Shown piece by piece: positions 12,501 through 22,401 of a DNA stretch of 64,000 nucleotides. The notes below the pieces were generated by a model. The model did not search any database and had not been told where the DNA came from. It worked only from the letters and a program-made list of their open reading frames with translations. The first letter of the stretch is position 1. Every line of letters begins with the position of its first letter. Both the position numbers and the translations under genes were made by a program. This DNA is from Cloeon dipterum (taxonomy: Eukaryota; Arthropoda; Insecta; Ephemeroptera; Baetidae), in the NCBI RefSeq assembly GCF_949628265.1, contig NC_088788.1, positions 33,528,335-33,592,334 on the forward strand, given 5' to 3'.

Positions 12501-15500
12501 TGACCACGCTTGCACCACGCTGTTCTCACGTGTTATACTCGCGGCAAACGACTTTGCACACCCACCTCAGGAGTTGCCATTTTTAAATGCTCCGCGTGTA
12601 TTTTCATCTCGGTTGTGGACGTCCTTGACGCGCGGCTTACAGTGCAAATCGGCGCTTTAAAGCGCGCCGAAAGTGACTGTCATCTTTCACAAATCGCCTG
12701 CTCAGTCGAGCCCATGTTAGGAAGCCCCGATTTCATCAAGCAGCTTCTCAGAGGGGGCTCGGCTTTGTTTGTATTGGGTATTATTCAAATTTTCTCAAGC
12801 TGACGCTTGATATTGTGGGTTCGAGGAGCCGTGTCAGAAATTCGTCTTTTCTCAATGTAGAAATTCGTCTTTATTTAAGTCTCGAGGTTTGAAGGTATAT
12901 TAAGAATCAAGATCAGGAATCAAGACTGTGAATGAAATAATTAAAATCACAATAGTACATAAATAATAAACAACATGAAAATATCAAATTAGAACATTAT
13001 TTACAATTATTATACATTGTGAAATTCTTACCCTGTAAGTAGTGCGGTGGGTCTGATAAGAAAGAGTTTCTAGAATATTCTTGCACGAAATCTCATATCC
13101 TATCTAGTTGGAGAGTAAATATTCGTTTTGACTGTTGTTGTGCGAGGTTGAATATGCAGTGGGGGTGAAGGTGCAGCAAAGGTGCCTTTCACCTTTGCAC
13201 TGCCACCTGATGATACAGGTTAAAATGCAAACTAGTTGCTAGGACAGTAGTGGCGAGAAGGTGCCACAATTTGTTGGTTTTATACACTGTTCCGGCATCT
13301 CCACGGTCAGAGATTTTTTTTCTCGCCAGCTTAATTAGGTTCTCGAAAATTTAAATTCATGAAGTGCGACATTTCATAGAAGAAGAGGCCTCATTCTTTG
13401 CGGGAGCCCGGTGAAAAATTGGCTATTCAACACAACTTGGCAACTCTATTAATCTTTTTCTTGGCTTCTAGAGTATTCGCAATTTACGGCGCCGCTATCG
13501 TGATCAAAACGCCCGCTATCTGACAATTCGCAAGAACAAAAATAACCAATTATTCTCGGCACACGTTAATATTCATGTTTGAATTTGTAATTTCCACCGT
13601 TGCGAGACGCATTTTTGAGACCGCATCATCCAGGCAGTGGTCGACCTTCAGCGGCGTCGCACGATTTGCGGTTCAATGACGCAAGCCAAAAAAGCACCAG
13701 CCATTAGTAATGAGAGGTGCGAAGCAACCACGCCGATTCGTGCATGTTCTCTTCCCTACTTGCCGCGCCGAATGAGTGGGGAATTAATAGCCGTCAGCTC
13801 AAACTGTGACAAATTCGACGGGGTAGTGAAAGAAATCGTGCGGTGATTTACACCCTTGGAGCGGATCAACCGACACCCCTGGCCTCATTTTTCACGCCTG
13901 ATGAGTGCGACGGAAGAAATTGGGCCGATATTAACAGGCATTACGTGATCTGATGCGATATGAAGGGCTTATTTCATATTAGCGCGTGCGGCCAGCAGTC
14001 TTCTCCTCCTGGGAAATGCTGCTGAAAGCGAGCAGCCCGATTGCATAAAGCCAGGCAGGGTATAAAGTGTGCTCGCGCCTCTCCCGAAAGGCAGTGCGCA
14101 AAAGGAATCGTCGCGGAGGTTGCAGCCCTGACGAAATCGCAACATTCCCAGCCGAGAGCTTTCCCGTGTTTGCCGCCGGGTGCTGATATACGAACAAATC
14201 GAGGTAATATTTAAAACAAGGCAGCGCTGTTCATTTGATTACCTGCTGCTGCCGCGAGAGTTAATTATTTTCCGAGGGGGGTTAGGGGTACGCGTTTTCC
14301 TCGCCGAGTTTGATAAAGTCTGACTTTCCGCTGAGCGAAGCAACTTTTCCGGCGGTAAATAGCCTAATTTGATAATCTTAATCGTGCAAGTTGTATTAAA
14401 AGAAAAGTTTTGCCGCTATCCCGCGGGTTGTAATATACATACATACTCGGATCTAGGCACGTAGGCCGCAGGCAGTTATAGCATCGCAATATGGTCGCCC
14501 GTAATTTCGTGACAATTTGCCAGGATTAGAGGCCGATGGAAACCGCGACTCAAATAACAACACCACCTCGCCCAGGCAATTGTGTTCTTGGTTTTGAATT
14601 TCCTGTGTAACAGCCGTGCCTCAACCGATACAGTAACGGTGCTATGTAATGTTGTGACTTGATATACGATTCCGTGTTTCGTTAAAAACTCATTGCTTTA
14701 ACTTTGGTGAAGTTTTGCACTGCATCGTATCGTTCGCATGTTGACCAAAAAGACCTAAGAGCAGGGTTCAAAATCCGCTGCAGTGAAAATTCCGTGACAA
14801 GTGTGTGCCTATATCAGATTGCGTTAGTCAACGAGCGGAGATTATTATATTTATGGTGGTTTCCTGGCTCATTAATCAGCCGGGGATAGCATCTCTGGAG
14901 AAAGCTAGAAACGTGAATGTGTACGTGCGAATATCCGCATAGTAATTGCTCTATTTGGGGGGTTAAGAGCGTACGGCTTCGGCCCGCTGGTCACGAACAC
15001 GATTCCGCGTAGATGACTTCTGGCAGACTGCGCGGCCGAATCAATATCATCCAGTGGGTCACTTATGAAAGTTTAATGCATGACGCCGAAATACATACGG
15101 GGCTAAGACGAGTCGCGTGACGCTTATCGCGCAATCTGGGGCAAAAGGGGTTAATTAAAATTTAATCATTCGGCCCTGTCGCTCTTTCTAGAGTCGACAG
15201 CTGCCTCAGGAGATTAGCTTTAATCGTCTCTCGAGTGTGAATAATCGCGGGAAATTGGGAAAGTTGTCTGTTGGTTTCCGCCTATCCAACGCCGCGGGCT
15301 GCAAACAAATTGCTGGCATTGAACTTGCGCAATATTATTTAAAGCACCCTGCTCGCCAGTTGAACGCTGCATTCTTGGCAGCCTTTGGCGTACAGCTCGC
15401 GCTCGTCGTCTAGGATCTGATGAGGCGCGGAAAGCAAGCAAGCATCACGTGCGTGTGCTGAATCGTCACAAAAAGTGGCAACAAATTAAAAACCAGTAGA

Positions 15501-18500
15501 TTTCTCTAGAGGTTTCAGTCACAAGTCGCCGTCTTCAGCCTTGACCTTATCGTGCGCAGTTATCGCTGGACGGAAAATTGATTATAAAGTCATCGATGAA
15601 TTGCGAGCTCTTGAACTCATTTTCGAAGCTAAAAATGCACCTAATTGGCAGTGTTACGGGACAAATTTGCTTATTCCGAATTATAAATAACGTGTTTATT
15701 CACAGAGTTCATCACGGGAGGGCCTCAATAACATGTCGTCTAAAAATAATTGTTTGAGCACTCAAAAAGCTGCCACCATTGTGTTTTACTTGTTTTTGTG
15801 TCGCGCAGCACGCGCGGCTATTTTGGTAGGGAAATCACCTGATGTTGGTTGGCCCGAATCAAATGAAGCTGCTGCATCTCGCTTATTGGGCGCTGGCGAA
15901 CAAATTAAGAAAGAAGGCGAGCGCGTGCTACCGGAACAACGACGAGTGAGCATCATTCTCTAGAGACCTTAGAGTGACAGCTCCTGCTGCCGGCCTAACT
16001 AAGCCAATTTTGCCGAGCACGCGTTCTTTTATTTTCGTTGGGAGTGCGATGAAATTATTTTCTTTACTTGCGCACGATAAGCGTACCGTTATCAAAATCT
16101 GGGGCTGTCTAAGCACTGGGCGCGACTACTCGGCTGCAATCGATTTTTATCGGCTATTTTGGGACACGTCGGTTCTCCTGAAAATTCAGCTGGTAATTAA
16201 AGGCGAGCGGGCGTTGCGAAGCTGTTTTCATTTGCTCTTGTTATATTTTACGGCGGCGGTCCCATCTTCACGTAATTACGACCCATAAAGTCGCTGACAG
16301 TGCTTCAACATTCGCGGTTGCGCAATCAAACCCTTTAGTCGGTCGTAAAGATCGGCACGAAATCGAAACGAAGTGATTCGAAGCGGGGTTTCTTGAATGA
16401 AATATTCAGCTGCCGCCCGGCGTGACGGAAAAGTTAATCAAAGTTGAATTATAATTCGAGTATGCGTGCCAGAAAATTCATCCCATTTGTCTGTCACGGT
16501 GATTTGATTCCGACTGAAATAGCCGCATTGTTTTCTATCGCTTCGGATTCTATTTTCTACGGCATGTGCTCGTTCATTGAGTTTTCGGGCGGCTATATAT
16601 GCAACACGCTCGCCTAGAAAACCGGGCGGACTGCCTAATTATCTATTCGCCCCAAGGGTCCGGCGGAACTTTTCAGCCTGATTTCAAAACTTGGCTTTCC
16701 TCGAACGACTTGACAATCTCTCGGCCCGCGCGCCTAATCAAGCTGGAACGAATTCTGCAAACGATAGACGCCGCCGCGCGTTCACTCTTACGACGAGTGC
16801 GCGCGAGATAAGAAACGTGACCTTAACAGGCAGATTATGTACTTCGTCTTATTTCAGCAGTCGCGTTTCGGCGGAGCGGCTACGTGCATGCACTTCACCA
16901 TTTCGGTCGGCGATCCAAAGAGAAGGAAACCGGTCGGTCAGTCGGTCGGTCAGTCAGTCGCTCACTCGCGCAACTTTTCCGTTTTCATGCCTTTTAAGAG
17001 TGCGCGACAAACGAACATGAGTCGCTGGTAGCAGAGGGTGTGCTCGCTCGCTCGCTTGCTTCTTTCAGGTACTGGTCGTCACCTGACACCTGCCAGCAGG
17101 TACGTAGCGTGTGTGTGTGTGTGCGTGTCTGTCTCTCGCGAGTTCCACCCCGCAGCACATCCTCTGCTCCCCGAGTGTCGGTCGCGCGCGCGAGTCTCCG
17201 AGTCTCGAGAGTCTCGGCCGCCGTACCGTCCCGACGAAAATATGCATGTGTTTTGTCTTTGTGTGCCGCAGCGGAGTCGAGGCTGGTGATGAGGTGTGCT
17301 CCGTCAACCAGTTGACCAGCGTGAAGGACGACGAGCCACCCCCGCTGCTGCCCCCGACCGCCCCCGTTGAGAGTAAACCCCAGCAAAAGCCGCCGCCGCC
17401 GCAGCAGCAGCAGCCGCCGTCGCCGGCGAGGTCCTTGGCCGCGTCGCCGTCGCTCCTGCCCTACCCACTGCCGCAAGCGGCCACCTCCAAAATCTTCATG
17501 CCGCGCACAGAGGACATGAGCAAGGGATTCCTAACCTTCTCAGATGACGAACCTGGCCTCACATGTAAGCATTTCCGCCTATTTCAAAAGTAAGCTCACT
17601 CCGTTGATATATTTTTTGTCAACACTCGGGTTGACTCTAATCGAACCGCCAACTAGCCACACTTCTTGCCGGGCCATCTCCGGGTGCGTGGCGAGATAAT
17701 GAGCCGGCTGACAATTACGAGGGTCGGAAATGACAGGGTGTTATGACCTTCTCACTTCCCTCTGGGGGTGGTTTAAAGTTCACGGGCGCAGGCACAAACT
17801 CCGTACATAAGGGAGCATTGACCCAAATTCTCGTTTTGGCGTGGAATGCTCTCGGCCCACTGTGCTCTATCAGCGCATTTTGAAGCTCCTAAAGCGCTAC
17901 CCCTCCCCGTTCTGTCGCTAACAAGGCCGAGGATTAGCATTGTCGATCGAGAAAAGAAAGAAAGAAAGAAGGGACGAATACTAGCCGCCGGGCTTCCGAT
18001 ACACCGACCACTTTCACTTTCAATCTCTTTAATCCGGCCAAATTCGTAGCTGAATCGGCCCGACTTTCTTGTTTTTCAATCACATTCACTCTTAGCTCTC
18101 TTGGCGCCACAACTTTTTTTCGCCGGCCGTAAATTGGCAGAAAGTTGGCAGAAACTACTTTTCTCGAGATCGCAAACAACAACACGCCGTTTTTCTTGTT
18201 TCGCAGTGCTCAAAGAGGAGCCGGAGGACCTCACTCATCTGGCTCCGATGGCCGGTGACGTGGACATCCCCCTGGACGGTCCAGCGTTCCTCGAGGATGA
18301 CGTCTTCAACGAGTTCATGATGGCCAACTACTGTCCGCTCGACTTGCAGTCGTCCGAGGACGAAATTGACTCGGCTTCGGGGTCCAACTGCAGTCCGCAC
18401 GACCCCTTCCTGACGTACCGCTCCGACAACAGCAACCAGTCGTCACCGGACCCCAAACTCAATTCGCCGGTGCAGGTGAGGCAGCGTCAACAAAATTCAT

Positions 18501-21500
18501 TTCCCCCATTTATCGTTTTATAACTGTTCACCGTCCGTTATCACTCACCTAAACTCTTTGGTCGCCAGAGTTCTGATCGAGACAGTTTGCCGTCGCTGTG
18601 CAGTCCCGACTCCAAAGACTCGGCAAAGCTGATAGACGAGGATGACGAGCTGACCTTCCGCGCGCCCTATATTCCAATGAGCCCGGGAGACACGGAACTT
18701 CCATTCCTCATCTCACCAGACCCGATTTGGTGCGCGCTCTCGCCGTCGGACAGGCCGCCAGACACTCCCAAGTCGATGCAACTGTCGCCAGTCCCATCCG
18801 ACAGCAGTTCCAAGAGCTGCTGGTGAGTGCCGCACCTGCTGGCTCGACTTGCCGAGTTTTCTAATCAATTGCTGTTGCTTTTAGGAGCTCGCAAGACAGC
18901 CCGCCGAGTCTCAACTCGAATCTAGCCCAGTTGCTGCTCGGCGAGGCAGCAAAGCCCGAATCGCCCACGCCAATGCTCCACGAGGAGGATAAACTTCCCA
19001 CCACCATCATGACTCAGTTGCTGCAAAAAGTGAAAATTCCCAATCAGGGTACGTTGCCGCAGGTTGCGATGCCATCTCGTGTGTTTACGCATTCTGTGCA
19101 TCGATCGGCCTTCTTGCGCTCGAGATAAACTTGAAAAATTGCTGTTTTCCGGCGCGTCAACAGTTTTCCACTCGCCGAATAAATCTCAGCAGGGTGGGAA
19201 ACTTGTTGTTCATTATGAAATTCGGCAGTCTGTTTAATCCTGATGAAGCCTATTTCATGCCTCGCTTATCTCGAATGTGCCGCTTATCAGAATCACTCAA
19301 TTTCACTCTGCCGAGCTGTAATAATTAATGTCAGCGTGTGTTTGGTTGCGTTCGCAGGAGGCCGGATAGCAGGCTCCCCGCAGAAATCAAAACGGCAAGC
19401 ACAAGATTTCCTTCTGGCCGAGGAGCCGAAGAGGGCCAAGCATTCTTCAGAGCTGCTGCAGCGCCTGATCGCTCCGAAAAATGTCGACTGGGCGGATGAG
19501 GGCATCAAAAGCAAGAGCAACAACAGTGTCCTGATGAATCTGCTGGTTAGTGGGTGTGACGTTAATGCGGGTTACGTCTGCATTCCGATCAACAGGGCGG
19601 GCAAAATTTGCGAATCGGGCAAAAGACAGAAGGTGTCCTCGTAAGATCTCCGAGAGGAAAGAAAGAAATAAAGAAGTAAAAGTTGTGCATTTTTGCCGAA
19701 GATGTAACAGCAGAGAAAAAGAGTAGCTAATCAGCAAGAGAGTCTCTGTAATTTACTTAAAAGGAGAGGTTGCATCACGGAAAGAGCAGCATTTTTTTTG
19801 TAAACTCCAAGTGTGCGAGCACCTGCAGACACATTTTAGCACCAGGCTCTAAAAGAATTACCCAAGCAGAGAGGTTTTTGCATGCCTATTGTTCGAAAAA
19901 AGGAAAAGCGAAGAGTACGCAACGCGCAGTAGAAAGAGAATTGTTAGTGTTTGGTCGCAGATTCGTTGCAAAAATTGAAAAATTACGCAATAATATTCAG
20001 AAAATATACACTCACACTCATGCCAAGAGCATAAAAACGATGAAAAGATTGATGTTGTACCTTGAAAATCAAAATGCGTTCAAAAATAAATACTGTAAGG
20101 TTGTTAAGTTTGCAGAGAATATCACCCCAAAAGGAGGATGAAATAATATTTTATTGAAGTAAGAGATGCGGCACATGTTTTTGGAAATGCCAAATAAATA
20201 TTGATAATAATGAAGCAAAAGCTGCGGTGGGTGACACCGGATCACATCGACAGAGATTGAGAAAATCAACCGTCGTCATTTTAAGAAAAAGTTTCAAACA
20301 CAAAAACGTATTTTAATTGGACGCCATGGGCAAAGTTATACTACATCATGATGGTGAACAATATTATTTTTCAAATAAATTGTTGAACGTCACTGTGCAT
20401 TATTATATCCACAAAAAACACCTGCCTCTTTATTTGCATGAGATTTAGAGTTGGCCCCAGAAGTAAAGTAAAAAAAAAAACGAGAATGGTAGACAGTAGT
20501 AAATGTGTCGGTCAGACTTTAAGAAGCAAAAATTAAGGACGGAAGCCATATATCGGAGGGATCGGTAAGTTTCTGATCAAATCGGAATAGTTCTATTCAC
20601 CTTTCGCCTTGGCCCCCGCCCTCGCTAGCACCCTACCTCCGCACCCGGCCCCACCCCTCGGCTAGAGCTAATTCTATCAGCCAAATTAGGGATCCTCTCG
20701 TCGTGTACATATATTGATTCCGCCTGCTCTTTTTCTACTCGGCCCTCGGACGCACGCTGCCTGCATCTTTCTTCCCGACCGGTTTGCAGAGGAAGCAGAG
20801 CGGTCCTGCGAGAGAACCGACTTGTTAGATCTGATTTATGGTGCCACGCGAGAGCGGTCATTTAAAACGCCGTCGCTGCAGCACTTCTTCGCCCAACTAC
20901 GCACTATTATATTTCATTGAATTCGCCGCTAATTCGCCGGCAAAGTAACGATCGAGAGGCGGCAGAGTTGCAAGTGAACGTATGCGCCTAAAAGTGAAGC
21001 CGCAACACACACGTGAGCCGAGTTTTTGGCACGCGGCCAGCGGCCGAGATAGAACAATGGTCCCCGGGAATTATTGCCGGCGAATTATGCAAATTGTGAA
21101 AATTGTTATACACAGAGGTTATCTCGCCCTCCCTCCCTCCAGCCCCCCTCTCTTCGAGTGAGTGTGTGAGGCGGTGTAAATGGAGCTTTATTTGAGGCTT
21201 GTGTTTATTTATTTTTATTCCGTTCGAGAACAATGGCATTCGACGCAGGTTTTATTTGTATTATTTTTAACACCATCACCAGACCCTAATTTATCGTTTC
21301 GGTGCGAAGCTATTTTTTTTCGTATTAATATTTTTTCAAGGTACATTCTATAGAACACGATTTTGCTTGATTTTTATGCTGCTTGGCAAACCTGCGTGAG
21401 GACTGTTTGTCTCTTTCCCTTTCTTGCGCCTCGCGTCCCGCTGCTGATTGCGAGCGTATTCAATTCTTTTTTCCTTCTTTCCGCTCGGAGAGTCGAATCA

Positions 21501-22401
21501 ACCTGTTTTATGACGAAGAAATCAGACACTTCTTCTTCTCTGGGCCTCAGTTAATTTCTGATTGCCTGATGAACGGTTTTGTACCGACTAAAGTTGACGA
21601 AGCCAACCAACAGCGCGATTGGCTGGCGCAACCCTTTCCGAATCGCAACTTTTCTCCCACCCAGCTGCGGGAAACTGGGTTGAATCAATTCGGGGGGTGG
21701 GGTGAATGCTAAATTTGATTTATCCAACTATTTCAAAATAATACGAGCTTGGCAAATAAATCAACCATGAATGTGTGAACTCTACATTTAAAATCGTTCT
21801 CTTTACAAACATTTATTAAATAATCCAATACAGTTTCGTAATCTAATTATGAACTGTTTTATAGATGTAAAGTGCGCGATTTCTTTAAATAAAGTTGTCT
21901 CAGGTAGAAAAGTGGCATAGTTGAATTTTTGCCACTCTAAAACTAGGAGAAAAATGCTACAGTATTTTGTAGGCCTCTTTAAATCTTACTTAAAAAATTT
22001 TAATTCCAAATTGTTGGAATTTTAGGCTAGAAATATAATTTTTAAGACGCTGACAAAGAAAAATATCCACGAAAATCATAAAACTTTTAAATATAGTTCG
22101 TTACAGTTTAAATCTTATATATTTTGCTAAATATCTCATCACGCAATAATTAATTATAAATTTAAAAAAAAAATAAGTCGAAGCCGACGACCTAATTCAC
22201 CTTTTGTTCTAACTTATGCCACGCTTTTGTTCTCCCTTTTTTCAGGACGACCAGCCGCCCCCTCTGGAAGAAGTTGCATACGTGGAGGGCGGCAAGATGG
22301 GTCTGCCGATCGGAGTGCCGCCTCCGGTCGTTGCCCGCGCCTCTCCTGACCTGATGCTGTCGGACGTGGAGGCGGTGCTTCGCTACCTGAACTCTGAATA
22401 G
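3364..22401 (+). CDS. sima: Hypoxia-inducible factor alpha (HIF-1alpha/Similar), 3' half, partial
   Basis: Oxygen-regulated bHLH-PAS transcription factor subunit that pairs with ARNT/Tango in the nucleus to drive hypoxia genes. Coding exons: 3364-3511, 17272-17564, 18207-18475, 18569-18822, 18885-19048, 19358 to 19632 (or to a stop at 19644), and 22246-22401; all phases join. About 518 residues are visible with the last exon, 470 without it. Domain order: end of PAS-B (GRYRFLAQGGGYVWVLTQAT), a Pro/Gln-rich linker, N-terminal ODD (LTHLAPMAGD), C-terminal ODD (APYIPM), a basic segment (EEPKRAKHSSELLQRL) placed like the C-terminal NLS, an FIH-type loop (GCDVNAG) and a terminal helix (EAVLRYLN) resembling the ELLRALD helix of the vertebrate C-TAD. 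The start codon, bHLH and PAS-A are outside the window. Identity as a HIF alpha subunit is firm; orthology to Drosophila sima is inferred. Confidence 0.93.
4224..4533. repeat. Foldback (long inverted-repeat) element in HIF intron
   Basis: The left arm (about 4224-4317) and right arm (about 4445-4533) are imperfect reverse complements of each other over roughly 85-90 bases. They include a perfect 17-base block (4287-4303 against 4458-4474). A second, shorter pairing lies inside (about 4306-4327 with 4357-4378). The structure fits a MITE or foldback transposon remnant; no protein-coding capacity is visible. Confidence 0.6.
9829..9848. repeat. GGGC simple repeat
   Basis: A short run of GGC/GGGC units (cggcgggcgggcgggcgggg) inside the large HIF intron. 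It is low-complexity sequence with no sign of coding. Confidence 0.6.
17109..17128. repeat. GT-rich simple repeat
   Basis: A run of GT dinucleotides just upstream of the HIF exon that starts at 17272, followed by TCTGTCTC. It is low-complexity intronic sequence. Confidence 0.6.
17272..17564 (+). CDS. sima: HIF-alpha exon: post-PAS linker, Pro/Gln-rich
   Basis: The exon begins SGVEAGDEVCS, the HIF segment just after PAS-B, and continues into a Pro/Gln-rich stretch (PPPLLPPTAP, KPPPPQQQQPPSP). It ends with a segment (FMPRTEDMSKGFLTFSDDEPG) that leads into the degradation domain. The acceptor is GCCGCAG and the donor is CAT|GTAAGC at 17565, leaving one base that completes a Leu codon at 18207. 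The antisense reading frame across the Pro/Gln-rich part (Arg/Leu-rich) is a shadow. Confidence 0.9.
18207..18475 (+). CDS. sima: HIF-alpha exon: N-terminal oxygen-dependent degradation site
   Basis: It encodes LLKEEPEDLTHLAPMAGDVD, matching the vertebrate N-ODD (LTLLAPAAGD). The proline at codon 18245-18247 lies in the LxxLAP motif hydroxylated by PHD/Fatiga enzymes and then bound by VHL. Acidic, Ser-rich sequence follows (DLQSSEDEIDSASGSNCSPHD). The acceptor is TTTCGCAG and the donor is CAG|GTGAGG at 18476, phase 0. Confidence 0.92.
18569..18822 (+). CDS. sima: HIF-alpha exon: C-terminal oxygen-dependent degradation site
   Basis: It contains DELTFRAPYIPMSPGD. APYIPM is identical to the core of the vertebrate C-ODD (LAPYIPM); the hydroxylation-site proline is codon 18674-18676. 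The position equivalent to the usual upstream Leu is Arg (FRAPYIPM), so the first Leu of the LxxLAP consensus is not conserved. The donor is TG|GTGAGT at 18823, and the split codon gives Trp. Confidence 0.93.
18885..19048 (+). CDS. sima: HIF-alpha exon: inhibitory/linker region
   Basis: It encodes SSQDSPPSLNSNLAQLLLGEA and, later, IMTQLLQKVKIPNQ. It is Ser/Pro-rich with short Leu-rich helices and has no catalytic function. The acceptor is CTTTTAG and the donor is AGG|GTACGT at 19049. It joins in phase to the exon at 19358. Confidence 0.85.
19358..19644 (+). CDS. sima: HIF-alpha exon: NLS-like segment and FIH site, with alternative end
   Basis: It encodes a basic stretch (QKSKRQAQDF, EEPKRAKHSSELLQRL) and then VLMNLLVSGCDVNAGYV. 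CDVNA aligns with the vertebrate C-TAD core (DCEVNAP); the Asn at codon 19564-19566 is the predicted FIH hydroxylation site. If unspliced, the frame stops at TAA 19642-19644. Phase-0 donors occur at 19633 (AAG|GTGTCC, three codons before the stop) and 19546 (CTG|GTTAGT, just before the FIH loop). Either can join the exon at 22246, so this exon can end in three ways. Confidence 0.85.
20193..20198 (+). terminator. Poly(A) signal, possible short HIF-alpha transcript
   Basis: AATAAA lies about 550 bases after the stop at 19644, in sequence that is AT-rich and non-coding. It would serve a transcript that does not splice to the exon at 22246. Confidence 0.35.
22246..22401 (+). CDS. sima: HIF-alpha terminal exon (C-TAD helix)
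   Basis: A strong acceptor (TTCTCCCTTTTTTCAG) opens a phase-0 frame starting DDQPPPLEEVAYVEGG and ending SDVEAVLRYLNSE before TAG at 22399-22401. EAVLRYLN resembles the last helix of the vertebrate C-TAD (EELLRALDQVN), which contacts CBP/p300. I infer it is the normal last exon, joined from donor 19633 or 19546. Confidence 0.72.
   Translation, partial: DDQPPPLEEVAYVEGGKMGLPIGVPPPVVARASPDLMLSDVEAVLRYLNSE

Larger units (their letters stand above)
3512..17271 (+). other. sima: 13.8-kb intron of the HIF-alpha gene
   Basis: This intron separates the PAS-B exon from the transactivation and degradation exons. It alternates AT-rich DNA with GC-rich patches (about 9.8-11.7 kb and 16.8-17.2 kb) that produce overlapping chance reading frames on both strands. 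It contains a foldback element (4224-4533) and short simple repeats (a GGGC run near 9829-9847, a GT run near 17109). No internal exon with matched splice sites and family similarity was found. The GC-rich patches could hold alternative promoters, but the sequence alone cannot show that. Confidence 0.6.

Noticed and set aside
13160-13200. Small hairpin (GCAAAGGTG / CACCTTTGC)
   Set aside because: The stem is only about nine bases; such hairpins are common by chance and nothing else supports a small RNA.
16994-17476. 160-codon minus-strand frame rich in Arg and Leu
   Set aside because: It is the antisense of the Pro/Gln-rich HIF exon and its GC-rich upstream intron; the plus strand is clearly the coding one.
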